Below, in pieces: positions 18,698 to 26,705 of a stretch of 64,000 bases of DNA. Numbering within the stretch: position 1 is the first letter of the stretch; each line of letters opens with the position of its first letter. The DNA is from CAZGAH01 sp964523295 (lineage in GTDB: Bacteria; Desulfobacterota; Desulfovibrionia; Desulfovibrionales; Desulfovibrionaceae): positions 4,876-68,875 of the forward strand of contig CAZGAH010000013.1 of NCBI GenBank assembly GCA_964523295.1, in the 5' to 3' direction. A model generated the notes under the pieces. The model ran no database searches, was not told the DNA's origin, and saw only the letters and a program-made list of their open reading frames with translations. The position numbers and the translations under genes were made by a program.

Positions 18698-19429
18698 TTA
18701 TGTCGTCCGGGAGGCCATTTTTCGGTACATATTCGAACCGGCAAGCAGTCGGCCCTGGTTGATAGAGATTGGTGCCGGCGGCGCAGGTTTGTTCTGCGCA
18801 GGAGCAGCGGTCGGGGCCGGAGCTTCGGCCACTGTTTCCGGGCGCGCAGCCTGTGCCGGCCTGGTCTGGGGAAGCGGAGGCGTCTTTCGGTAGCTGCCGG
18901 GCAGGGGCGCTGGACCGGCAGACGGCACCGCGCCGGCCTGGTTAGCACCCAGAGGTGCGGGGCGGATTCCGGGCGATGCCGGAGGCGCCTGTTCAGTGCT
19001 TGTCGGCTGGGCCGTTTGCGCTGTGCGCTGGGGCGTGGGTGCGACGCGTGGCGGATCCGAGGCGCCGTCCTTGATGATCTGCCCGAAGGCGTCGCGCAGC
19101 CCGGACAGAATTTTGACGACCTCGTCGATGAGTTCGACATCCATGTGCAGGTTGGCCTTGAGCAGCCGCGTATTGCAGAAAAAATAGAGATTGTGCAGAT
19201 TGTTGGCTAGGTCGCCTCCTTTCTGACTGTTGAGGCTGCTGTCGAGTTCGGAAATGATGTCCATGGCTTTGGAGATGAGAATGCCTTTCTGGGCGTAGTT
19301 CTTCTCCTGAATCTTTTCCTTGGCCTGCTTGAGGAATTTGATGGCGCCGTCGTAGAGCATCAGCAGCAGGTTGCCTTGCGTGGTGGTCGTCACCTGCGTC
19401 TGGAAGTAGGCTTGGGCGGCTTTAAGCAT
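18698..19429 (-). CDS. fliS: Flagellin export chaperone FliS with long Pro/Ala tail
   Basis: The first ~130 residues are FliS, a four-helix chaperone that binds flagellin C-termini before export (MLKAAQAYFQTQVTTTTQGN, then LMLYDGAIKFLKQAKE). The remaining ~110 residues are an unusual Pro/Ala/Gln-rich tail; typical FliS ends near 125-130. The tail ends in a more ordered PISINQGRLLAGSNMYRKM. It is 13 bases downstream of fliD, so the two are co-transcribed. The tail may bind another export component; that is inference. Confidence 0.9.
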   Translation of the reverse strand: MLKAAQAYFQTQVTTTTQGNLLLMLYDGAIKFLKQAKEKIQEKNYAQKGILISKAMDIISELDSSLNSQKGGDLANNLHNLYFFCNTRLLKANLHMDVELIDEVVKILSGLRDAFGQIIKDGASDPPRVAPTPQRTAQTAQPTSTEQAPPASPGIRPAPLGANQAGAVPSAGPAPLPGSYRKTPPLPQTRPAQAARPETVAEAPAPTAAPAQNKPAPPAPISINQGRLLAGSNMYRKMASRTT

Positions 19430-19442
19430 GGCTCATCTCCGA

Positions 19443-21158
19443 TTATTTACTGGTGTCGAGTTTCTTGATCTGACTTTCCAACGACTTCGTCTGCTGATCG
19501 TATTGGCCGAGCAGCGCATCCAGCCTTGCGAACTTCAGTCTCAGCTGGGTGGACATGCGATCGAGTCTTCTTTCTTCGTAACTGATCTTCTTGTCGATGT
19601 TCCGAATGATGTCATTATAGTTGTTTTCGATGATATTGAGCGGACCGGTATCTTTGTTGAGATACTCACCCAGCATGTCGACGAGTTCACCGTTCTTGCC
19701 CTGCTTGAGGCGGACTTTGCCGGCGTAGTCGCCGGGGATGAGGTCGTTGACCTTGATGCAGATACCTTTGGCGTCGCCGTCGGCGGCCGTAATGTAGCCC
19801 TGGGAGTTGTCGATGGTTGCCGGCTTGCCGCCGATGGTGGCGTTGTAGATGGATCCGCTGGAATTCACGGAGTAGGCGACTTCGTAGACTCCTGCCTTTG
19901 AAATGTTACTGATGTGGGAATAGTAGCTGAAGCAGCCGGCCTTCGTTCCGTCGGGATCGTAGACGACTTCCGCCCCGACATGGTCGGCGGCGAAGAGCTG
20001 GGACACGGCTTCCACATTATTTTTCAGGGCGTCGGAGAGGATGTCCTCGTCCATTACCAACAGGCCGCGCGTGGGTGAGCCTTCGGAGGCGTCCGTCAGA
20101 ATGCCGACCTGCGACAGCGCCGTGTAGAGATCGCCAGCATTGCTGGCCTCGCTGTAATAGAGAAAGCCGGGCGGCATACTGGCTACGGTTTGCTCGAGGT
20201 TGCTCTTGACCAGCTGTACGCCGTAGTTGCCGGTCATGACCGAGCCTTTCTTGCTCGTCGAGTCGTACTTGGTCAGCTCTATGAACAGTTGCCGGACTTC
20301 ATTCATCTTGCTGACGAATGTCCGGACATTGTCCATGATCGCCGCGGAGTCGAGGTTGACGGTGAGCCGGGTGGTGCCGCTATCCTTGAGCGTAAGCAGC
20401 ACGCCGCTAATGGCGTTGGATACGGTGTTCGAGCTGCTGCGGATATAGGCATTGGAGCCGGTCGGCCATCCGTTCACCCGCAATTTGGCGTCGGTGTTGG
20501 ACTGGGTTTCATTGAAGGGGCCCAGGTAGCCGAACGAACTGGTGAGAATGTTGAGATTGGCGTTGGAGCCGAGATCGAGCCCGCGCATCTGGAGATAATA
20601 ACTCGACCCGTCGTTGACGACGGCGGCCTTGACCCCGGGATTGCCGGGGTCGGCATTGATGAGGTTCTTCAGCTCCTCCAGGCTTGTGCCCGGGGGAATG
20701 GTGATGGAGATGGTCTGGGACCCCTTGCCGTTGTTCGGATTGGTGTATTCGTAACGAAAGGCCTCGTAGGAAGGCGTGAGCGAGTCTGTCGGGCTGTTGA
20801 GACCGGAACTGCTTATCCAGATGGAGTTCTGCGCCATGGAGCAGACCTCCACGGAGTTGGTGCCGAGTTCGGCCGTGCTCAGGGCCTTGGCGGAAAGCAC
20901 GGTGCTGCTGGTACTGGACACCTCCTTGCTGATGAACTCGTTCATGGTGTCCATGCTCTGCAGCGATGTCCGCAACGACAGCATCGATGAGTTAAGCTCC
21001 TGGAAGGCCACGTTGCGCTTCTCCCAGTCCGCTTTCCAACTCTCGAGCTGCCGCTTGTTCGTGCCTTCGACTTCGATCAGCTTGTCAGTGACGGAGCTGA
21101 AGTCCGTGCCTGAACCCAGACCGGAGAAGGTCACTTGACCGGATAGATATTCGCCCAT
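19443..21158 (-). CDS. fliD: Flagellar filament cap protein FliD
   Basis: The 571-residue FliD (HAP2) forms the cap under which flagellin polymerises. The N-terminal D0 segment is recognisable (SGQVTFSGLGSGTDFSSVTDKLIEVE). The central domains are variable, and the C-terminal coiled coil (NIDKKISYEERRLDRMSTQL, then LSDQQTKSLES-like heptads) closes the D0/D1 region. It is first in a minus-strand fliD-fliS unit and is preceded by a sigma-54-like promoter about 50-70 bases upstream. Confidence 0.93.
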   Translation of the reverse strand: MGEYLSGQVTFSGLGSGTDFSSVTDKLIEVEGTNKRQLESWKADWEKRNVAFQELNSSMLSLRTSLQSMDTMNEFISKEVSSTSSTVLSAKALSTAELGTNSVEVCSMAQNSIWISSSGLNSPTDSLTPSYEAFRYEYTNPNNGKGSQTISITIPPGTSLEELKNLINADPGNPGVKAAVVNDGSSYYLQMRGLDLGSNANLNILTSSFGYLGPFNETQSNTDAKLRVNGWPTGSNAYIRSSSNTVSNAISGVLLTLKDSGTTRLTVNLDSAAIMDNVRTFVSKMNEVRQLFIELTKYDSTSKKGSVMTGNYGVQLVKSNLEQTVASMPPGFLYYSEASNAGDLYTALSQVGILTDASEGSPTRGLLVMDEDILSDALKNNVEAVSQLFAADHVGAEVVYDPDGTKAGCFSYYSHISNISKAGVYEVAYSVNSSGSIYNATIGGKPATIDNSQGYITAADGDAKGICIKVNDLIPGDYAGKVRLKQGKNGELVDMLGEYLNKDTGPLNIIENNYNDIIRNIDKKISYEERRLDRMSTQLRLKFARLDALLGQYDQQTKSLESQIKKLDTSK

Positions 21159-21552
21159 ACGCCATCCCGCCGGAAATAAATGCCGTTGTTGTACATCTCA
21201 GTCAACTGCATGCAAAGGAAAGGCCAATCCGAGATTGGCAGGCGCGACATGCCACCAAGGGCGACAACGCGGGCCTGCGGGGTCAACCTCTCGTTGCACC
21301 GAGTTTTCCGTCTTCTTCTGTCTATCGGTCGGGATGGGAAAATCTTTACCAGGATTGTGCCCTTGTCGACGAAAACAGCAGTCGGGCGGAGCTGGTTCCG
21401 TCGGGTTGACACCGAGAGGACGACGGAAGCGGTTGTCGGGTTTTGCCGAAGGGAAAGACCCGGAGTCAGCGTATCCGACAACTCGACAAGGGAAGGGAAG
21501 GGGAGTCGCGTGGCTACCCGGGGAGCGTCCCGGGGGGGGCGCAGACGTCAGG
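21159..21552. other. Intergenic region between fliD and mazG
   Basis: There are 394 bases with no convincing gene. They hold the sigma-54-like site near 21211-21226 and GC-rich sequence with GGGG runs near mazG. Short frames on both strands lack ribosome-binding sites. Confidence 0.5.
21211..21226 (-). promoter_or_regulatory. Possible sigma-54 promoter for fliD-fliS
   Basis: Read on the minus strand this is TGGCCTTTCCTTTGCA, which gives GG-N10-GC as required for the -24/-12 elements of RpoN. The expected start of transcription is near 21200, about 40 bases before the fliD ATG. No enhancer site was identified. Confidence 0.45.
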
Positions 21553-22368
21553 CTACACTTCAGGATTCGTCGTTTGGTCGGTTTTAGCCTTTTCCCAGAG
21601 CCGGTTCTGCTCGTCCGGCGACAGGGAGGAAAATTCAAGTCCGCGCGTCCGCGCGGACTGCTCCATGCGCCGGAAGCGTTCCAGAAAGCTGCGGTTCGCG
21701 GCGTCCAGCGCGGCATTGGCCTTGATGCCGTGGCGACGGCCGATTTCTACCAGCGTGAAGAGATAGTCGCCGAATTCTTCGAGCTGCCGTTCAGGTGATT
21801 CGCTGCGCACGGCCGACTGCCATTCCTCCCACTCGGCCGCAAGCTGACCGTAGGCGTCCCTGTCCGTGGCCCAGGTGAAGCCGACGCGGGCGGCTTTGCT
21901 GTGAATGCGATACGCCTTGAGCAAGGGAGGCAGGCCGTTGGGCAGGCTGGCGTACAGTCCCTGATCCGGGGCCTTGGCCTCGCGTTTTTCATTCCGTTTG
22001 ATGCGCTCCCAGTTGCGCAGAAGCTCCTCCCTGCCGATCGGGCGCGTCTCCTCAAAGACATGTGGATGGCGGCGGATCATTTTCGCGGCGTTCGAAGCAA
22101 GGGCCTCGGGCAGGGTAAAGTCGCCGCGCCCGGCGTACAGCCGGGCCAGAAACAGGAGCAGAAAAAGGAGGTCGCCCAATTCTTCGCCCGCTCCGGCAGC
22201 ATCGCCCGCGCGGATCGCCTCCACCAGCTCGAAGGCCTCTTCGATGACGTAATCACAGAGGGTTTCCGGCGTCTGTTTGCGGTCCCACGGGCAACCGTCT
22301 TCGCCGAGCAGGGCGTCGAGCACCGATTCGACCGGAGCGAGCGGATTGGCAAATCCGTCCGCGTCCAT
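21553..22368 (-). CDS. mazG: Nucleoside triphosphate pyrophosphohydrolase MazG
   Basis: MazG hydrolyses (d)NTPs to the monophosphates and helps clear aberrant nucleotides and lower (p)ppGpp. Two MazG repeats are visible. The first has CPWDRKQTPETLCDYVIEEA and EELGDLLF (metal-binding EExxE/ExxD helices). The second has LEEFGDYLFTLVEIGRRHG. From the ATG at 22368 the protein is about 271 residues, the usual size. Longer starts at GTG 22458 or TTG 22572 would add a Pro/Asn-rich leader and, for the last, overlap cvpA; none has a good ribosome site. Confidence 0.88.
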   Translation of the reverse strand: MDADGFANPLAPVESVLDALLGEDGCPWDRKQTPETLCDYVIEEAFELVEAIRAGDAAGAGEELGDLLFLLLFLARLYAGRGDFTLPEALASNAAKMIRRHPHVFEETRPIGREELLRNWERIKRNEKREAKAPDQGLYASLPNGLPPLLKAYRIHSKAARVGFTWATDRDAYGQLAAEWEEWQSAVRSESPERQLEEFGDYLFTLVEIGRRHGIKANAALDAANRSFLERFRRMEQSARTRGLEFSSLSPDEQNRLWEKAKTDQTTNPEV

Positions 22369-22540
22369 TTCGCCGGATGTCCGGCCTGGTGTCGGGTTGT
22401 CACTCGGCGTGTCCGCGGGGCTCAGGTTTTCGTCGGGTCGGGAGGTATCGTCGTTCACGGCAGGATCGTTCCGTGGCCTGGTCGCAGGACCGGCTTCATT
22501 CGAAAAGGCAGGGTGAGTCGGGTTGAAGAGGGCCCGTGGT

Positions 22541-23032
22541 TCATAACGGCGCCGGCTTGGGCAGGGCCTCAATTTGTCTGGTGAAATACGGTCTGACGTA
22601 CGAGGCCCCTTGCTCGACGTAGGGCACCAGACGCGACTGAACGAGAAAATCGGCGCGTGGCAGATACCAGGACAAGACCAGCAGCAGCACGATGCAGATC
22701 AGTCCGGCCTTGGCCAGCCCGATGACGCCGCCCAGCAGCCGGTTGAGCGTCTGGGCGATGGGCGGGATGAACACGCTGATCATCTGGGCCAGCAGGGTGA
22801 CGAGGACGAAGGCTCCGAAAAAGATGGCCAGATAGGACACGACGCCGGCTACGCCGGGATCGGGTATGTGCTGCTGAATATGCGGAAGTAGCCTGGCTGT
22901 GTACGTCGTGGCGAGAAAAAAGGCCAGCAGGGCGCCAAGAATCGAGCCCCCCTCGACGACAAACCCCCGCAATGTCCCACGCACGCAGAGATAACCGGCA
23001 ATGACCAGAAAGGCGATGTCCAGGATATTCAT
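22541..23032 (-). CDS. cvpA: CvpA-family membrane protein
   Basis: The protein is about 163 residues with four predicted spans, beginning with the family-typical MNILDIAFLVIAGYL. CvpA proteins are inner membrane proteins linked to colicin V production and envelope stress; the exact role is not settled. I chose the ATG at 23032 because it matches the family start; one 12 codons upstream (23068) is also open. It precedes mazG on the same strand with close spacing. Confidence 0.83.
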   Translation of the reverse strand: MNILDIAFLVIAGYLCVRGTLRGFVVEGGSILGALLAFFLATTYTARLLPHIQQHIPDPGVAGVVSYLAIFFGAFVLVTLLAQMISVFIPPIAQTLNRLLGGVIGLAKAGLICIVLLLVLSWYLPRADFLVQSRLVPYVEQGASYVRPYFTRQIEALPKPAPL

Positions 23033-23353
23033 TCGGTGCAAGGCCGCCAGGATGAAGGTGTGCAACACGTCATGACCGTCAGTACCAGATGTCCGGCCAA
23101 AGGTGAAGAGGAAAGGCGTGATTCTGAGACGTCAGCTGATGGCAAGGCATTTTTGGTGAGCGATCACAGGGCTAAGTCACATGATCACTTTTTGAGCCTG
23201 GAAAATAATGGAGAGGTCCTTAAGAGGCTGGTCGTACGCGCCGAACCATCGCATACGCGCGACGCGACAGTTGCACTGCAAGGCTCGACCCGAAACCGAC
23301 GGGCTTTTCCGCTCGTTATCGGCGCGCGAGGCTGCCATTGGAGGAGGTTTCTG

Positions 23354-23622
23354 ATGATTGACCACGAACGACTTCTCGCAATGCTGACTCGCCTTCAGTT
23401 TGCGGTCGTTCGGGATCAGATCGAAAACATGCTCGGCGACGCGACCCGCAGGGATTGACTTTGCGAAAAATTTTGACTCTGCTGTGCCACCGCGAGATCG
23501 CCGCAAAGACGAGCGGCGTATCCATAAATGATATGTCCATCGCCCGTTTTCCCAAGGTCGCGCCTCTGGCAGGTTTCCATTTTAACGCGCAGCACAGCTC
23601 ACAGCCCCGGCACTTCAGCCGT
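23354..23622 (+). pseudogene. Frameshifted remnant of IS21-type helper ATPase IstB
   Basis: The first 34 codons read MIDHERLLAMLTRLQFAVVR and on to the block ENMLGDATRRD, then a stop. One base is missing near 23455. In the next frame the reading resumes as LTLRKILTLLCHREIAAK, then ARFPKVAPLAGFHFNAQ. This order (N-terminal helix, LTLREAL..LCEREIARK, FP.VR.LAGFDF.AQPS) is that of IstB-like ATPases that help IS21 transposition. The ATPase core with Walker A is absent and no istA is nearby, so this is a dead fragment. Family identity is from pattern memory. Confidence 0.65.
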
Positions 23623-23624
23623 AA

Positions 23625-23828
23625 AGGCGGTTCGCAGATTTTCCAAACTACGCCCAGCCATATTTTATCGATGCCCTGGAGCCCGACGAGGTGGGGATCC
23701 TGGAAAAAGGGGCGAACGGGTTCTCCACCTTCTGGCGCGCCAGCGACGATACTGTCGTCAAACACCTGGTCGCCGAGGGGGTGCCGTTGGGTGGGCTTTG
23801 GTACAGCGATTATCTGGACCCCAGGTGA
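23625..23828 (+). pseudogene. Possible C-terminal fragment of an unknown protein
   Basis: An open frame directly after the istB remnant translates to a protein-like sequence (FADFPNYAQPYFIDALEPDE and later GGLWYSDYLDPR) and then stops. It has no ATG, GTG or TTG start. It has plausible residue composition and is preceded by a stop at 23622, so it may be the end of a gene cut by the element. I do not recognise it. Confidence 0.3.
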
Positions 23829-24086
23829 TCGATGCATGAACCTTCGCGAGGTCCTCTGGGACAACCCTTGTCCTGGCGTTCATTTTACCGTATCCGAATG
23901 CCGAACCCGGACGCTGTGGAGAGCGCGTCCTGCTTCCCCTTCCGTGCGCTATACCTGGACATTCAGCCTGAACTCGACGTCGGGCGCATAGCCCGGAGGA
24001 ATTCACAGGCGGAGGGGACGCGTTGACGAGTTCACCCGGCTCCGCTGCATGAACGGCCCGGGGCAGCGCCCCAAAGGAGAATCCTG
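23829..24086. other. Intergenic stretch before core-metE
   Basis: Nothing convincing is coded here. The last bases carry AAAGGAG, the ribosome site for the ATG at 24087. With 23033-23353 this forms about 600 bases of non-coding flank around the gene debris. Confidence 0.45.
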
Positions 24087-25172
24087 ATGTCTCTGATCCC
24101 ACCCTTTCTGGCTACCGGCATCGGCAGCATGCCCTACGTCGATCCCGAGCAGGCGCTCGACATCGTGTTTAAAAGTCTGCCCGACGCGCCCATCTGGCCG
24201 CAGTTGCCCCGGCGCAGCCTCAACGAGCAGATGGAAATCCAGTACAGCGAAGGCATGCCGCGCGCGGTGATCGATGCGACGCGGCGGAGGCTGTATTTCG
24301 ATACCAGCGGCGATCCTTCCGACGAGCTGGCCGCGTTTTACGAGCGCTATGTCACGGCCATGGACCCCGACGAGGGCGACGGCGATTGCTCGGCCCTGGC
24401 CTTGAGCCCGGAGTACGCCAGCGGACTCTACGCCCTGGCCAGGCGGCTGAAGGCCCGCAACGAGCGGCTGCCCTTTCTCAAGGTACACACGACCGGCCCC
24501 GTGAGCTTCTGCCTGACCGTGGTGGACGAAAACAAGCGCGCGCTCTTCTACAACGAGTCCTTCCGGGACATGGCCGTCAAGGCCCTGGCCATGAAGTGCC
24601 GCTGGCAGATACAGCAGTTCGCGGCTCATGCCGGGCGGGTCATCTGCTTTATCGACGAGCCCATCCTCTCGGCTTTCGGAAGCTCGACCTACGTTTCGGT
24701 CACGCGCGACGACGTGGTGGCCATGATCGCGGAGCTGACCGACGCCATTCATGCCGACGGCGGGATTGCCGGCGTACACTGCTGCGGCAATACGGAGTGG
24801 TCTATACTGGTGGATGCCGGCGTGGACATCGTCAATTTCGACGCCTTCGAGTACGGCGAGACCATTGCCATGTACCCCGAGGCCGTGAACACGCTCTTTG
24901 CCCGCGGCGGCTCGCTGGCCTGGGGCCTGGTGCCGTCGTCGGTCAAGGTCCGCGAGCGTGATGCCGCCTCGCTGGCCGCCCATTTCGCCACCCTGGCCGA
25001 CGGGCTCGTTGCGGTCGGCGTGGACCGTCAGACCCTGCTCACGCACTCGCTGGTAACCTCGTCCTGCGGAACGGGCAGTCTGGAGCCGGAAGACGCCGAA
25101 CGGATTTTCCGGCTGGCGGGCGAACTTTCCGGGCTGCTGCGCCGGGAATACGGCTTTTCTGCGCAAGGCTGA
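24087..25172 (+). CDS. Cobalamin-independent methionine synthase, short (core-MetE) type
   Basis: The 361-residue protein matches only the catalytic C-terminal barrel of MetE. A zinc site is visible: His231 and Cys233 (HCCGN), Glu255 and Cys327 (SSCG). The Cys233-Glu255 spacing of 22 equals that in full-length MetE. Core-MetE proteins of anaerobes are thought to take methyl groups from a methylated corrinoid protein rather than from folate. It is 7 bases upstream of cooC, which fits such a link to the acetyl-CoA (Wood-Ljungdahl) route. The ATG at 24087 follows AAAGGAG. Confidence 0.8.
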   Translation: MSLIPPFLATGIGSMPYVDPEQALDIVFKSLPDAPIWPQLPRRSLNEQMEIQYSEGMPRAVIDATRRRLYFDTSGDPSDELAAFYERYVTAMDPDEGDGDCSALALSPEYASGLYALARRLKARNERLPFLKVHTTGPVSFCLTVVDENKRALFYNESFRDMAVKALAMKCRWQIQQFAAHAGRVICFIDEPILSAFGSSTYVSVTRDDVVAMIAELTDAIHADGGIAGVHCCGNTEWSILVDAGVDIVNFDAFEYGETIAMYPEAVNTLFARGGSLAWGLVPSSVKVRERDAASLAAHFATLADGLVAVGVDRQTLLTHSLVTSSCGTGSLEPEDAERIFRLAGELSGLLRREYGFSAQG

Positions 25173-25179
25173 GCCGATC

Positions 25180-25962
25180 ATGGCCTGGACTATCGCCGTT
25201 GTCGGCAAGGGCGGCACGGGAAAAACGACGCTGGCGGCCCTGCTGACCTGGCGCCTCGTAGCCCGGGGCTGCGTCCCCGTGCTCGCTGTCGACGCCGACC
25301 CGAACACTTGCCTGGATCAGGCCTTGGGCGTGCGGGCGGTCAAAACCGTCGGCGCGCTGCGCGAAGAGACCGACCAGGCCCGCGCCGCCGGCATGGACAA
25401 GCAGCGCTGGCTGGAACTGCGCGTCGCGGAGTGCCTGGTCGAGGGGCCTGATTTTGATCTGGTGGCCATGGGCCGCCCCGAGGGCCCCGGGTGCTACTGC
25501 TACGCCAATGCCGTGCTCAAGGATGTGCTGCGGCGCGTGGCCGATGCCTATCCGTATCTGGTGGTCGACAATGAGGCCGGCCTGGAAAACCTCTCCCGGC
25601 GGCTGCTCATGAGCACGGACGCGCTCGTGTACGTCGGCGACCCGTCACGCCGCGGCCTGGAGACCCTTCGCCGGGTGCATGGTCTGGCCTGCGACATGGG
25701 CATCCGCGCCGGTCGTCGGGTCATGGTCGTCAACCGCACCCGGCACCCGGAGCCGCCTGCGGCCGTGGAGGCTGTCCGGAGGGACATTGCCGCCGATTTG
25801 CTGCTGTGTTTGCCCGACGATCCGGAACTGGCCGCCCTGGATGAGGCCGGCGAGAGTCTGACTTTGCTGCCGGACGCCAATCCGCTGGTGCGCGCCGTGG
25901 ACCGGTTGCTGGAACAGCTGGAACTGCCGGGCACGTCCCCGGGGGGCGAGCCCGCGGCGTGA
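25180..25962 (+). CDS. cooC: CooC-like ATPase (nickel insertion for carbon monoxide dehydrogenase)
   Basis: The 260-residue SIMIBI-class ATPase has a deviant Walker A GKGGTGKTT at residues 9-17, a switch region with DADPNTCLDQALG, and the CooC metal-binding CxC (GCYCYANAVLK, Cys105 and Cys107). CooC dimers bind nickel and load it into CODH. No CODH gene lies here. It starts 7 bases after the core-metE stop, so the two are co-translated. The protein could serve CODH elsewhere or maturation of a methyl-transfer partner. Confidence 0.87.
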   Translation: MAWTIAVVGKGGTGKTTLAALLTWRLVARGCVPVLAVDADPNTCLDQALGVRAVKTVGALREETDQARAAGMDKQRWLELRVAECLVEGPDFDLVAMGRPEGPGCYCYANAVLKDVLRRVADAYPYLVVDNEAGLENLSRRLLMSTDALVYVGDPSRRGLETLRRVHGLACDMGIRAGRRVMVVNRTRHPEPPAAVEAVRRDIAADLLLCLPDDPELAALDEAGESLTLLPDANPLVRAVDRLLEQLELPGTSPGGEPAA

Positions 25963-25983
25963 AGCCATGCCGAAGGGCTCGGC

Positions 25984-26454
25984 TCAGGCGCGCGTGTAGA
26001 CTAACTTGCCGGTGGTCATGCGCAGGCGCTGGCTGATGAGCTTGGCGATGTTGCGGATGAAGCGCATGCCGATCTTGGGGTGCTCGGCGCAGATGCGCTC
26101 GAAATTGTCCGTGGAGAGAATGAGCAGCGTGGCGTCTTCCTTGGCCACGGCGGACGCGGACCGGGGTTCCTCGTCCACGAAGGACATCTCGCCGAAGTAG
26201 GTCCTGGGCAGGAGGGTGACCACGATGATTTCCAGCGTGTCGCTGCTTTCCTTGATGATGTCCACCTTGCCGTCGACGATGAAGGCCATGAAGTTCTGGC
26301 GCTCGCCCTGCCGGAAGATGTGTTCTCCCTTGCGTACCTGCTGCAGCGCGACATAACGGGCGATGATTTCGATTTCAGCCCGGTTGAACTCCTGGCCGAG
26401 TTTCGTTTCATCGAGCATATCGGTGATACTTTGCAGCGTGGTCTTCTTGTTCAT
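25984..26454 (-). CDS. Cyclic-nucleotide-binding domain protein
   Basis: This is one cNMP-binding (CAP_ED) domain in 156 residues. The glycines and phosphate-binding cassette FGEMSFVDEEPRSASA are typical for cAMP/cGMP binding. There is no DNA-binding domain, so it is not a CRP-type regulator by itself and may act by protein contact. The start ATG lies at 26454. It is convergent with cooC. Confidence 0.85.
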   Translation of the reverse strand: MNKKTTLQSITDMLDETKLGQEFNRAEIEIIARYVALQQVRKGEHIFRQGERQNFMAFIVDGKVDIIKESSDTLEIIVVTLLPRTYFGEMSFVDEEPRSASAVAKEDATLLILSTDNFERICAEHPKIGMRFIRNIAKLISQRLRMTTGKLVYTRA

Positions 26455-26705
26455 AGCCTCCTCCGAGGGGTTGGCATCCGGGAGCCCGTCATGGACGGCG
26501 CGCGTTCCGGGCCGCGACGCAACGATTGCTTACCAGCCTTTTCAGGAAAGTTCCAGACCAGGTCATCGGCATTTTTCCAGCGGCCGTGGTTTTCTTCCCT
26601 GCCGAGTTCAGGTACAAGACGTCGTTTCCAATCGACTGCCGGCACGACGGCGTTGTCTGGTCGTACGGCGGCGCGAATTTTCATCTTTGAACATCAGGAG
26701 TATTC

